Shown piece after piece: positions 13,598 to 22,498 of a DNA stretch of 38,621 nt (position 1 is its first letter; each line of letters begins with the position of its first letter). The notes under the pieces were generated by a model. That model was given only the letters and a program-made list of their open reading frames with translations. It searched no databases and had not been told where the DNA came from. A program made the position numbers and the translations under genes. The DNA comes from Bacteroidales bacterium UBA1189 (GTDB taxonomy: Bacteria; Bacteroidota; Bacteroidia; Bacteroidales; Bacteroidaceae), in assembly GCA_002309805.1 (NCBI GenBank), contig DBYJ01000008.1, forward strand, positions 17,404 to 56,024, given 5' to 3'.

Positions 13598-15499
13598 ATG
13601 AAAAGAAAACTATTGATGCTTATTTCCCTTTTCGCATGCTGCGTTGCTTTTGCACAGGAGAAGCCCTTTACCGTTCCTGCCGTAGAAAACTGGAGAGCGG
13701 GAAAAGGCGAGTTGCCTTGGAATCGTATAACGGATATTTCCTACAACAACGAATTGCTGCAAAGTCAGGCGTCGTACCTCGCTGGCTTCTTGGGGGATAT
13801 TCCTGTCCGATTTGGAAAGGGTGGTGCCGTTGCGCTCCAGCTTAGCAAGGATAAGAAGCTGGGGGCTGAGGGCTACCGGCTTACTATTACTTCTAAAGGC
13901 GTTTCCATCCAGGCACAAACCCAGCAGGGCATCCTGTGGGGCATACAAACGCTGCAACAACTGTTTGAGCAAGGCAAGCCGCTTGCATGTGGCACCATCA
14001 CCGACACCCCTGCTTACGCCATACGCGGTATGATACTTGATGTGGGCCGGAAGTATGTCCCCCTTTCCTACCTCTACAGCCTTGTGGACCTACTCTCGTA
14101 CTATAAGATGAATACGTTGCAGATTCACCTCAACGATAACGGCTCCTACAACTACTTCAACAACGACTGGAACGAGACGTATGCCGCCTTCCGTATGGAG
14201 AGCGAGCTGTTTCCCGAGCTGACGGCGCAGGACGGGTTTTACACAAAGAAAGGCTTCCATGACTTCATCCTCTATGCACGCTCTATGGGCGTGGAGATTA
14301 TCCCTGAAATCGATGCGCCAGCCCATTCGCTCTGCTTCTCGCACTATCGTCCATCCCTTGCCAGCGAGGAGTTTGGCGCCGACCACCTCAACCTGCGCAA
14401 TCCTGCTGTCACCCCCTTCCTCGACAGCCTTTATTCAGAATATCTGAGTGGGCCCGACCCCGTATTCTGCTGCCCCCGCATGCACATCGGAACCGATGAA
14501 TACAGCAACAAGGACAAAGCCGTGGTGGAACTTTTCCGCGGACTGGTGGACCACCTTATCCGCGAAGTGGAGAGCTATGGCAAGCAAGCTGTGTTCTGGG
14601 GCCAGCTCACGCATGCCAAAGGCGATACCCCCGTCAAGGTGGAGAATGTGATGATGGAGATGTGGTACAACGGCTATGCCAATCCGCGCGACATGAAGGC
14701 GCTGGGCTACCAGATGATTACCGTCCCCAGCCGACTGGTTTACATTGTACCTGAGGCAGGATACTACTACAACTACCTGAACTGCAAGAACCTTTACGAA
14801 AACTGGACGCCTGCCAACATCGCCGGCGAGATTTTCGAGGAGCGCGACCCACAAATCCACGGCGGCATGTTCTGCGTCTGGAACGACATCACCACAAATG
14901 GCATCTCTGTAGGCGACATCCACCACCGCATCTTCCCCGCCGTGCAGGTAATCTCAGAGAAAACATGGCGTGCCGAAAACGACACCATTGGCTATGCCGC
15001 ATGGGACACCCAGCGCAAGGCCTTGGGCGAAGGCTACACCTGCCATCAGCTGGGCGACACCCAGATGGAACTACCCTCATTGCCATCAGGAACCGTCATC
15101 AACTCGCGTGACGATGCACAGATAGGCTACGACTATCAAGTGGAGTTCGATATCACTTGGGCAAAGGAAACCGAGGGCACAATCCTCCTCCAAAGCCCTT
15201 ACTCACGCTTCTATCTCGCCGACCCTGTCGGTGGATGGCTAGGCTTCTCACGTGACGGCTATCTATACACCTTCCGCCATAAGGGCAAACCTGGACGAAC
15301 GGAGCATATCTGCATCAAGGGCACCAACCGTAACACGGCTCTTTATGTGAATGGCAAACTGGTGCAGGACTTGAGCATCGAGAAGCGGTTTTACACCGAG
15401 AACAAGTCGTACAACTACGTCCGTACGCTTGTTTTCCCGCTTCATGAAACAGGCCGTTTCAATAGCAGAATCACACACTTCAAGGCTGTGAAACAATAA
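13598..15499 (+). CDS. Secreted GH20 beta-N-acetylhexosaminidase
   Basis: A 633-residue protein. The start at 13598 is chosen because it opens a standard signal peptide (MKRKLLMLISLFACCVAFAQ); an upstream in-frame ATG at 13511 would precede the -7 box. Residues about 30-145 form the GH20b-type alpha/beta domain (GYRLTI, GILWGIQTLQQL). The TIM barrel begins near 150 (IRGMILDVGRKYVP, TLQIHLND). The catalytic Asp-Glu pair is D300-E301 in HIGTDEY, as required for substrate-assisted removal of terminal GlcNAc or GalNAc. The last about 150 residues form a lectin-like beta-sandwich (VEFDITWAKE, ALYVNGKLV). Stacked terminators follow. It fits with the esterase and sialic-acid genes as a host-glycan trimming enzyme. 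Confidence 0.92.
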   Translation: MKRKLLMLISLFACCVAFAQEKPFTVPAVENWRAGKGELPWNRITDISYNNELLQSQASYLAGFLGDIPVRFGKGGAVALQLSKDKKLGAEGYRLTITSKGVSIQAQTQQGILWGIQTLQQLFEQGKPLACGTITDTPAYAIRGMILDVGRKYVPLSYLYSLVDLLSYYKMNTLQIHLNDNGSYNYFNNDWNETYAAFRMESELFPELTAQDGFYTKKGFHDFILYARSMGVEIIPEIDAPAHSLCFSHYRPSLASEEFGADHLNLRNPAVTPFLDSLYSEYLSGPDPVFCCPRMHIGTDEYSNKDKAVVELFRGLVDHLIREVESYGKQAVFWGQLTHAKGDTPVKVENVMMEMWYNGYANPRDMKALGYQMITVPSRLVYIVPEAGYYYNYLNCKNLYENWTPANIAGEIFEERDPQIHGGMFCVWNDITTNGISVGDIHHRIFPAVQVISEKTWRAENDTIGYAAWDTQRKALGEGYTCHQLGDTQMELPSLPSGTVINSRDDAQIGYDYQVEFDITWAKETEGTILLQSPYSRFYLADPVGGWLGFSRDGYLYTFRHKGKPGRTEHICIKGTNRNTALYVNGKLVQDLSIEKRFYTENKSYNYVRTLVFPLHETGRFNSRITHFKAVKQ

Positions 15500-15500
15500 G

Positions 15501-15573
15501 CCCAAATCGAATAAGCGATTTGGGATAAAAAAACATCCCCACCTCAACGGATTGTGAAGTGGGGATGTTTTTT
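15501..15573. terminator. Two stacked terminator hairpins between convergent genes
   Basis: Hairpin 1 is CCCAAATCG / CGATTTGGG (15501-15524, 6-nt loop) followed by an A-rich run. Hairpin 2 is ACATCCCCAC / GTGGGGATGT (15533-15542 with 15559-15568), flanked by A-runs on the left and T-runs on the right, so it can terminate in both directions. They separate GH20 (plus) from the DUF4252 gene (minus). Confidence 0.85.
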
Positions 15574-15602
15574 GTAACTTTATTATCCCGAAATCTTTTA
15601 CC

Positions 15603-16079
15603 TTAGTCCATTTCTTCGGCAGCCCAGCTTTCCAACTCATCACGGGGAATGCGGCCTTCGAAGCCAACGAACGTGACATCGTCCTCGCTCAGGGTGACAA
15701 CAGCTATCTCATTGACAATATCATCCGTACCGCTAATGTACATCATCACCTTCTGCCCGTCGGAGCTGGCTTCCATTAACGACTCCAGGTCGCCTTTATG
15801 AATAATCTTGCGGATGTCTGAAGCGAGCGCGGCACGGGTCTCCGGCGTCTCGGCATTGATGACGTACATGCCCTTGAGCGAGCGGGCAAACTGCGAGAAG
15901 TCCCTTCCGTCCATATCAACGGTAGCCAGCTTTCCAGCGGTGCGGAGGAGAAAGCCCGAGAGGTGAACGGTCTCGACACCTTCGCGGTCGAAATACTTTT
16001 TGTACAACTGTTTGCCGTTCTGAGCGGACATCGTAGCAGCCATCATGGCGGCCAACATGAGAAATGCGATTTTTTTCAT
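15603..16079 (-). CDS. DUF4252 domain protein, exported
   Basis: A 158-residue protein. The start at 16079 gives a clean signal peptide (MKKIAFLMLAAMMAATMSAQ); an in-frame upstream codon at 16139 would add a polar leader before it. The mature part (SGFLLRTAGKLA, LKGMYVINAET, DDIVNEIAVVTLSEDD) matches DUF4252, a Bacteroidota family of unknown function commonly encoded near sigma-factor/anti-sigma genes, though none is present here. It lies 73 bp downstream of the MATE gene, possibly with its own weak promoter (TCTCTTTG on the minus strand at 16144-16137). Confidence 0.8.
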   Translation of the reverse strand: MKKIAFLMLAAMMAATMSAQNGKQLYKKYFDREGVETVHLSGFLLRTAGKLATVDMDGRDFSQFARSLKGMYVINAETPETRAALASDIRKIIHKGDLESLMEASSDGQKVMMYISGTDDIVNEIAVVTLSEDDVTFVGFEGRIPRDELESWAAEEMD

Positions 16080-16152
16080 TTTTCTTCTGTTTTTAGGGTT
16101 TACATCCGTTAGACGGAGCCGGACAAAAAAAGGTTGCAAAGAGAAGGATTTT

Positions 16153-17493
16153 TTAATAATGATACCGCTTGCGGAAGTGGATAAGCAGCGAGGTTGTCAA
16201 AAGAAAGGCAAGAAATTCTGCCACATTCACCGCCAGCCAAATGCCGTCGATGCCCAACAACAAGGGAAGGATAAAGACTGCGGCAAGCTCAAACACCAGC
16301 GTGCGGGTAAAAGAAGCCACGGCAGAGATGACACCGTTGTTAAGTGCAGTAAACCATGCAGAGACAAAGATGTTGAAGCCGCAAAGTACCAGACTAATCA
16401 TATAAAGACGGATAGCGCGAGTAGTGAGGGCGAGCAACGATTCGTCGTAGCTGACAAACACCCGCGCCAGCCCTTCGGCACCTGCCTCGCAGACGACGGC
16501 CATCAAGGCTCCTGCCACAAGCGTCAGCACCGCGCTGTGGCGAAGCAGACTGCGCAGCTCGCTAGTGTTCTGCGCCCCATAGTTGAAGCCGACAACTGGG
16601 CCTACAGTGAAGTTATAGCCAAAAAACACAGCGCCGAAGATGAAGCCAATATACATGAGTATGCCGTAGGCTGCCACGCCGTCCTCGCCCAGATAATGCA
16701 TGAGTTGGAGGTTGTAGCAGATGCCCACAACGTTGAATGCGATATTGCCAACGTATTCCGAAAGGCCATTGGTACATGCACGGCGAATGACATTCCGTAC
16801 GTCAGCCATCCTCGTCAGGAGATTGAGGCGAAGACGGCTGTCGTTACGCCGCGACGAAAACCACCACAACGGAAAGAAGCCTCCCACGGCACAGGCAATC
16901 ATGGAAGCTGCAGCAGCGCCAGCCAACCCCCAGCCAAAGACAAGGATAAACAGAGCATCGAGCCCCATGTTCGTCACGCCACAGAGGATGCTGAGTTGTG
17001 TCCCCATCTGCGGGCGTTCGGCTGTCATAAAAAAAGCCTGAAAAGCCATCTGTAGCATATAGCCAGGAAGCCCGAGAGCACAGATGCTGCCATAGACCAC
17101 TGCCTCGTGTACCATCGCCCCCTCAGCTCCCAGAGCAATAGCAATAGGCTTCATCAGAAACAACAGAGGCACGGCAAGCACCAATGCCATGATGAGCGTA
17201 AAACGGATGAGAACGGAGAAGATATGTGATGCACGGGGATAGTCGTTCTGTCCCATCGTCATGGAAACAAGAGCGCTGCCGCCTGTGCCCACCATCAAGC
17301 CGAGAGCACCCACGACAGCCAACGCAGGCCAAATGAGATTGAGCGCGGCAAACGCCGTAGTGCCAACAAAGTTGGAGACAAACAGACCATCGACAATCGA
17401 ATAGACCGACATGACAATCATCATTGTCACAGCGGGAACCGACGAGCGCAACAAGCGCCCATAGCCCCAATGTCCTGCTAACTCAATCTTCAC
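16153..17493 (-). CDS. MATE family efflux transporter
   Basis: A 446-residue, 12-helix integral membrane protein of the MATE superfamily, which exports cationic drugs or metabolites using a Na+ or H+ gradient. The N-terminal block (RLLRSSVPAVTMMIVMSVYSIVDGLFVSNFVG) and the repeat halves with GTGGSALVSMTMGQND support the family. The start codon is GTG (17493-17491), with a stop codon a few codons upstream, so no earlier start is available. It begins 18 bp after the LptD stop and is probably cotranscribed with it. Substrate cannot be inferred. Confidence 0.85.
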   Translation of the reverse strand: MKIELAGHWGYGRLLRSSVPAVTMMIVMSVYSIVDGLFVSNFVGTTAFAALNLIWPALAVVGALGLMVGTGGSALVSMTMGQNDYPRASHIFSVLIRFTLIMALVLAVPLLFLMKPIAIALGAEGAMVHEAVVYGSICALGLPGYMLQMAFQAFFMTAERPQMGTQLSILCGVTNMGLDALFILVFGWGLAGAAAASMIACAVGGFFPLWWFSSRRNDSRLRLNLLTRMADVRNVIRRACTNGLSEYVGNIAFNVVGICYNLQLMHYLGEDGVAAYGILMYIGFIFGAVFFGYNFTVGPVVGFNYGAQNTSELRSLLRHSAVLTLVAGALMAVVCEAGAEGLARVFVSYDESLLALTTRAIRLYMISLVLCGFNIFVSAWFTALNNGVISAVASFTRTLVFELAAVFILPLLLGIDGIWLAVNVAEFLAFLLTTSLLIHFRKRYHY

Positions 17494-17511
17494 GATAAAT
17501 CCAGTTATATA

Positions 17512-20343
17512 TTAATACCAGCTGGCATTGCGGCTGGCAGAGCTGCGCTGATCGTATTTGAGGGCATCAGCAAGCATGGAACTGTTGGCACGGAAGCTGA
17601 AGTTGTAACTCATATAGGGGCTGAGAACAACGCCGCACGACATGCTGAAGCAATGGAGGTCGCGGCTGATATTCATCGTCGTTGTCGTGAACTCGTGGTC
17701 AATGAAATCCCAGCCGGAACTGAAGTTCATGTTCCATTTGTTGGAGAGCTTCATGTTGCCCGAGATATTGAGGTTCTGCGTAATCTTGTAGCCATACCAG
17801 CCCGTGCCGTCAGGTCGCTCGTGGAAATAGTCAGTAGCCACATTCTCGCGCAGCGTGACGCCGTAGCTAAGCGAAAGCGACCACGGGAGCGAGAAGGGCA
17901 TGTAGCCATTCTCGTCCACTTCGGCTTTCTTGGAAGAGGAGCCCGATGAAGAGCTCGCACTCCGTTTATCGGGAGCGGGGACACTCTTCGGGCCACCGGA
18001 GTCATCCTCCCCTTCCCCGCCTTCGTCGTCTTCATCCTTGCCGTGCAGGAGGGTGTTGATGCGGTCCTTGATTTTGCTCCACGTCTGGTTATTGAACGTG
18101 TAGCTGAGGTTCTGGCTCATGCCGGGAAAGTGTGGCCAATGAAAGCCACGCGCAGCATCGGTTTCCCAGAAGGGGCGCTCGTCGCCGCTGATGGTACGGC
18201 GTCCCGTGTCGTCGTATTTATAGACGTAGCCGTAGGAAGGCCAAGTAGTGTTGAGGCTGAAGGTGTAGTTCTTCGTCAGCTTCATGCGTAGACGAGTAGT
18301 GAGGTTGCTCCAAGGGCGAGTGGTAGCCGCCATGTTGTACGACATCGAGGCGCCCAGTTCGTCGAAGATACTGATTTTCCTTACACCCGTCGAATCCTTG
18401 TCGCTCTTCACCTTCATCTCTACGTTGTTCGACACATCGACGCTCACCGTCCCCGAGCGCCCCTTCGACACCGTGCCGTAAAGCGCTCCGGCATAGGGCG
18501 AGTAATCGACGGTGTGCACCTCGCCCTTGTCGTCGGTGTAGGTGTACGACTTCCAGAAGCCGTAACGCGAGTCGCTGAAGTCGGGCGCCATGCTGTAGCT
18601 GACGCTGGGGGTGAACACGTGGCGAATCATCTTCACCTTGTCGCCCAGGAACGGCAATGGCTGGTAGAAGCCGTAGAGCTTCGTGTTGGCCGAAACGGAT
18701 AGGTTGTAGTTATACACGCGATTGAAGCCGTAGATGGTATCGCGAACGGCCTTGTGGCTGTCGTCATCCCAATGTTGGTCGATGCGGTAGGTGTACCAGC
18801 GGCTGGTGTAGTTGAACGAGGGGGTGATGTTGATGTACTTGAATGCCGTAAACGAGGCGCTGATGGGAATGGAGTGCTTCATGCCGTTGCGCCAGTCGCG
18901 GGTTAGGCTGGTATGGAGTATCTGGTCCTCCTTCGCCGTAACGCTGTTTGATAGGGCGCCGCTGTAGGTGAGGGCAATCTTCTCGTACCAGCGCTCGTTG
19001 CCCGCTGCCTTCTTGCGTTTGAAGGGATAGATGCGGCTCAGCGACACGTTCAGCGAGGGTAGCGTGAGCGCCAACGTGCTGTCGCGCATGTTCTGCGCGA
19101 TGTTCATGGAGGTACTGATGTTCATCTTCCAGTCGGGGATGCTGCGGCTGTAGCTCACCGACGAGGTACGCTGGCTCTGCGAGTTGAGCGCAGGATTATA
19201 GACCGAGCTCAGGTTCTTGCGCTCGTAGTTAGTCGTAGCGTAGTTCACCGAGGCGCTGAAGTTGCTGTTGGGGTTTGCCTTCGCATCCTGACGATGGCTC
19301 CAGACGACCTTGAAGTTCTTCGAAACCGAGTAGTCGGGCATATTCTTCTCGCCTGTTTTAGTGACGAGGTAATTGACATTGACGTTGCCCGAGTACTTGT
19401 AGCGCCGCCGGTAGTTCGTGGCTCCCGTGATGCCCCACGAGCCCTTGGTAAAGATTTCGCCCGTCACCTTCAGGTCCAGGTAGTCGCTGAAGGCAAAATA
19501 GTAGCCGCCGTCCTTGAGATAGAAGCCGCGCTCCAGTTCGTCACCATACGAAGGCATGATGAAGCCGCTTGAGAATTCCTGCGTGAAGGGGAAGAATCCG
19601 AAGGGTACTGCCAGCGGTAGCGGCACGTCGCACACCACCAGATAGGCAGGACCGAATACCACGTCGTGCTCTGGGCGCACTTTGCCACGCGTCATGTTCA
19701 GATAGAAGTGTGGAGCCTCGTGGTCCTCGCAAGTGGTGTACTTGCCGTTTTGGATAAAGAATTCGCCCTCGGCACCCTTCTTGGCGTCGCGGCCTATCAT
19801 GTAGCCGTCGCCCTGCTCGGTGATGACGTTGCGGATGAAGCCCTTCTTCGTCTTGAAGTTATAGCTCATCGTCTCCGATTCGTAGGGGGTGCTGCCCTCC
19901 TTGAAGACGGGGCGCCCTGTCTCCGTTCCTGTGGAGTCCTTGACGCCCTCGGCATAGACTTCGCTCTTGGGGATGTTGACAGTGATGCGCTCAGCCGTCA
20001 GCTCGATGCTCTGGTAATTCACCTTGCCGCTGCCGTAGAGGTAGGCATTGCCGCCCTTCGTCCACACCATGCTGTCTTTCGACTCGTACTGCACGGGCGC
20101 ATCCACTACCTCTTTCTTCTTCGCCTCTGCCGAATCGTTCTGCAGCGAATCTGCCTTTGCCTCATTCCCCTTCAGATTTCTCTGTATTTCCGGAACATCC
20201 AGGGTATCCGGAATTACCAGATTATCCAGATCCACCCCTACCGAGTCAGTCACAACCTCCTGCGCCCTCGTCAGCGACAGGGGCAGCATGGCCAGCAGTA
20301 CGACCATCAAGGTCAGAACAGTATATTTTTTTCTTGCGCGCAT
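17512..20343 (-). CDS. lptD: LPS-assembly outer-membrane protein, LptD-like
   Basis: A 943-residue protein. The start at 20343 (MRARKKYTVLTLMVV) gives the signal peptide and lies 27 bp after a good promoter. After the signal, residues about 80-200 form an OstA/LptA-like beta-taco (DSMVWTKGGNAYLYGSGKVNYQSIE, ERITVN). The conserved segment GPAYLVVCDVPLPLAVPFGFFPF and EFSSGFIMPSYGDELERGFYLKDGGYYFA follow, then a large beta-barrel to the C-terminus (ending ASWY). Bacteroidota LptD proteins insert LPS into the outer leaflet. One predicted loop carries a Glu/Asp/Gly/Ser-rich insert (DDEGGEGEDDSGG, SASSSSGSSS). Housekeeping gene. Confidence 0.85.
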   Translation of the reverse strand: MRARKKYTVLTLMVVLLAMLPLSLTRAQEVVTDSVGVDLDNLVIPDTLDVPEIQRNLKGNEAKADSLQNDSAEAKKKEVVDAPVQYESKDSMVWTKGGNAYLYGSGKVNYQSIELTAERITVNIPKSEVYAEGVKDSTGTETGRPVFKEGSTPYESETMSYNFKTKKGFIRNVITEQGDGYMIGRDAKKGAEGEFFIQNGKYTTCEDHEAPHFYLNMTRGKVRPEHDVVFGPAYLVVCDVPLPLAVPFGFFPFTQEFSSGFIMPSYGDELERGFYLKDGGYYFAFSDYLDLKVTGEIFTKGSWGITGATNYRRRYKYSGNVNVNYLVTKTGEKNMPDYSVSKNFKVVWSHRQDAKANPNSNFSASVNYATTNYERKNLSSVYNPALNSQSQRTSSVSYSRSIPDWKMNISTSMNIAQNMRDSTLALTLPSLNVSLSRIYPFKRKKAAGNERWYEKIALTYSGALSNSVTAKEDQILHTSLTRDWRNGMKHSIPISASFTAFKYINITPSFNYTSRWYTYRIDQHWDDDSHKAVRDTIYGFNRVYNYNLSVSANTKLYGFYQPLPFLGDKVKMIRHVFTPSVSYSMAPDFSDSRYGFWKSYTYTDDKGEVHTVDYSPYAGALYGTVSKGRSGTVSVDVSNNVEMKVKSDKDSTGVRKISIFDELGASMSYNMAATTRPWSNLTTRLRMKLTKNYTFSLNTTWPSYGYVYKYDDTGRRTISGDERPFWETDAARGFHWPHFPGMSQNLSYTFNNQTWSKIKDRINTLLHGKDEDDEGGEGEDDSGGPKSVPAPDKRSASSSSGSSSKKAEVDENGYMPFSLPWSLSLSYGVTLRENVATDYFHERPDGTGWYGYKITQNLNISGNMKLSNKWNMNFSSGWDFIDHEFTTTTMNISRDLHCFSMSCGVVLSPYMSYNFSFRANSSMLADALKYDQRSSASRNASWY

Positions 20344-20370
20344 GAGCGCCTCATTATCAATTTTAATTTG

Positions 20371-20400
20371 CAAAGGTAGTGCAAGCCGAGAGAAGAACAA
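20371..20400 (-). promoter_or_regulatory. LptD promoter (TTG-N19-TACCTTTG)
   Basis: On the minus strand TACCTTTG (20378-20371) is preceded by TTG (20400-20398) with 19 bp between, an excellent match to the Bacteroidota -33/-7 architecture. The leader to the LptD ATG is about 27 bp. The promoter lies inside the first copy of a dispersed repeat. Confidence 0.65.
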
Positions 20401-20446
20401 AAAAAATAAACATTTTTTATTTTTTCTTCCGTGGCGCAGCCTACCT
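20371..20446. repeat. Promoter-associated dispersed repeat, copy 1
   Basis: The core GTGCAAGCCGAGAGAAGAA (20379-20397) is followed by an A/T-rich near-palindrome and ends in GCAGCCTACCT. GGTAG at 20375-20379 and CTACC at 20441-20445 form inverted ends. Its left edge contains the LptD -7 box. A similar sequence in the opposite orientation lies at 1-30. Confidence 0.6.
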
Positions 20447-20496
20447 AAAACCAAAGGTTAAAGGTGGTGCGAAAATGCGATTGAGCGAGAGAAAAG

Positions 20497-20524
20497 CGGA
20501 AAAAGCTCTTTTTTTGCTTTTCCG
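20497..20524. other. Hairpin between divergent promoters
   Basis: CGGAAAAAGC (20497-20506) can pair with GCTTTTCCG (20516-20524) with one bulged A and a T-rich loop. It lies between the LptD promoter and the SGNH promoter, outside any gene. It may serve as a terminator or repeat spacer; function unknown. Confidence 0.4.
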
Positions 20525-20540
20525 AGCGTAAGCATTTAAG

Positions 20541-20607
20541 ACTAATGTCAAGCCGAGAGAAGAAAAAAAATATAATTATTTTAGCGTTTCGGGTACACTG
20601 CCTACCT
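20541..20607. repeat. Promoter-associated dispersed repeat, copy 2
   Basis: The core GTCAAGCCGAGAGAAGAA (20547-20564) differs from copy 1 by one deletion. It is followed by a similar A/T palindrome (TATAATTATTTT) and ends in GCCTACCT. It lies just upstream of the SGNH gene promoter, in the same orientation as copy 1. Confidence 0.6.
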
Positions 20608-20622
20608 TAAACTCAAAAAATT

Positions 20623-20653
20623 TTGCTATATTAAATTTTTATTGATACCTTTG
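20623..20653 (+). promoter_or_regulatory. SGNH esterase promoter (TTG-N20-TACCTTTG)
   Basis: TTG at 20623-20625 and TACCTTTG at 20646-20653 are separated by 20 bp, matching the Bacteroidota consensus. The ATG follows 26 bp after the -7 box. Confidence 0.65.
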
Positions 20654-20679
20654 TCGGACAAAAAAAATAACGGAATAAT

Positions 20680-22458
20680 ATGAAAACTTCTTTCAGACGA
20701 GTGCTTTTAATAGCACTATGTGTGTGCGGACTGTTGCCCTTGGGGGCGCAGACGAAGTGGATGAACCCGCTGGAGCAGGGTGAGAATATGGTGCACGGGC
20801 GCTGGTGGAACAGCGAACTAAGCGACAACTATCACCGCCTGACACCGAGGGCTGAAGGCGTCGTCCGAAATGCGGTGTGGAACCTGTCGAAGCAGTCGGC
20901 GGGGCTCTCCATCTGTTTCCACACCAATGCCCCAAGTATCAAAGTGCGCTATGGGCTGAAAGGCGGGCTGAGCATGTTCCACATGCCTTCAACAGGTGTC
21001 TCAGGCGTAGACCTTTTCGCCAAGGATGCCGAAGGTGAACTGCGCTGGTGTGCCAGCCGTTTCAACCTCTCGTTCAAGGACACGGTGAACTACGAGTTCA
21101 AGGACATCACCTACTTCACTGGCGAAGGACGGGGCTACGACTTCGAGCTGTTCCTGCCGCTCTACAACGAGGTGACGTGGCTTGAAATCGGTATCCCCGA
21201 GGACCGCGAGCTACGCTTCCAGCCGGCAAGCCTCGAGAAGCCTATCGTGGTCTACGGCACATCGGTAGCCCAGGGAGCCTGCGCCTCACGCCCCGGCATG
21301 GCTTGGACAAACATCGTGCATCGCGAAACAGGCTATCCCGTCATCAACCTCGGCTTCTCAGGCAACGGACTGCTGGAGGAAGAGGTGTTCAACTTTATAG
21401 CAGAGATTGACGCGAAACTTTACATCCTTGACTGCCTGCCCAATCTCTCTACCGAGCGCACCGAACTCATCTACGATCGTATGCTGAAGGGTGTCAACCT
21501 CCTGCGCGAGAAAAGAGATGCCCCCATTCTGCTGATGGAGCATTGTTACTCCAACGGCTCAGCCTCGCAGCAGGCTGTCGACTGGTATATGAACGCCAAC
21601 AAGGAGCAGCGCCGTGCCTACGAAACCCTACTCGAACAAGGAGTCAAGAACCTCCACTACCTGCCTTACGAAGAGATGGGCTTCACGCTGGACTTCATGG
21701 TCGAAGGTTGTCACCCCAACGACCTGGGCATGCGCCAGTACGGCGATGCTGTAGAGCGCAAAGTCGAAGAGATATTCCGCCCTACCCCCGTCATCTCCAA
21801 GGGACTCGAGAACCTCTTCACTCCCTGCACCCAGCAGCGCGACTGGTACGATTGGCGTGCTCGCCACGAACTGATGCTGCAGCGTAACCAAAACGAACAG
21901 CCCGATATTGTTCTCCTCGGCAACAGCATCACCCACTTCTGGAGCGACGACGTACGCAAGGAGGGCAAGGTGTCCAAGGCCTACCGCAAGAGCTGGGACA
22001 AGCTGTTCAAGGGCTACGTGGTACACAATCAGGGTTTCGGCTGGGACCGCATCGAAAATGGTCTTTGGCGCATTGCCCACGGCGAACTCGATGGCTTCGA
22101 GGCGAAGAAGGTGTTCCTGCTGCTGGGCACCAATAACATCGGAATGAACACCGATGAGGAGATTGTCGAGGGCATGATGATGCTCATCGATGCCGTACGC
22201 CACCATCAGCCGACGGCCCGCATCTATCAGGTTGGCATTATGCCGCGACGCGGCGGCGAAGTCCGTGTGGCAACCCTCAACGCTCTCGTGGCCGAGCGAC
22301 TCCGTGGCACCGACGTCACCTTCGTTGACCTCACGCCAGGCTTTGTCGATGCCGAGGGCAAGCTAATTGAGGCCATGTTTGCTGGCGACGGTCTCCACCC
22401 TAACGAACAGGGTTATGCCATCGAGGCAAAGAACTTGGAGAAATATGTGAGAGAGTGA
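20680..22458 (+). CDS. Tandem-domain SGNH/GDSL esterase
   Basis: A 592-residue exported protein (signal peptide about 1-23) with two hydrolase units. After a beta-sandwich N-terminal region, domain 1 (about 185-365) has S195 in GTSVAQG, FSGNG and EGCHPND, where Glu replaces the usual Asp before the catalytic His. Domain 2 (about 405-592) has S416 in LLGNSITHFW, LGTNN and D570/H573 in DGLHPNEQGY, and resembles PAF-acetylhydrolase-like SGNH esterases (NQGFGWDRIENGLW). Such enzymes usually remove acetyl groups from glycans. Both units keep Ser, Gly, Asn and His, so both may be active, perhaps on different positions. A GH43 lipoprotein gene follows after 40 bp and is probably cotranscribed. Confidence 0.85.
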   Translation: MKTSFRRVLLIALCVCGLLPLGAQTKWMNPLEQGENMVHGRWWNSELSDNYHRLTPRAEGVVRNAVWNLSKQSAGLSICFHTNAPSIKVRYGLKGGLSMFHMPSTGVSGVDLFAKDAEGELRWCASRFNLSFKDTVNYEFKDITYFTGEGRGYDFELFLPLYNEVTWLEIGIPEDRELRFQPASLEKPIVVYGTSVAQGACASRPGMAWTNIVHRETGYPVINLGFSGNGLLEEEVFNFIAEIDAKLYILDCLPNLSTERTELIYDRMLKGVNLLREKRDAPILLMEHCYSNGSASQQAVDWYMNANKEQRRAYETLLEQGVKNLHYLPYEEMGFTLDFMVEGCHPNDLGMRQYGDAVERKVEEIFRPTPVISKGLENLFTPCTQQRDWYDWRARHELMLQRNQNEQPDIVLLGNSITHFWSDDVRKEGKVSKAYRKSWDKLFKGYVVHNQGFGWDRIENGLWRIAHGELDGFEAKKVFLLLGTNNIGMNTDEEIVEGMMMLIDAVRHHQPTARIYQVGIMPRRGGEVRVATLNALVAERLRGTDVTFVDLTPGFVDAEGKLIEAMFAGDGLHPNEQGYAIEAKNLEKYVRE

Positions 22459-22498
22459 AAGGTTAAAGATTAAAAAACAAAGGATAAAGATTAAAGAA

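Noticed and set aside
16045..17055. Plus-strand frame of 336 codons opposite the MATE gene
   Set aside because: Antisense to an obvious membrane transporter; polar composition is the complement of hydrophobic codons.
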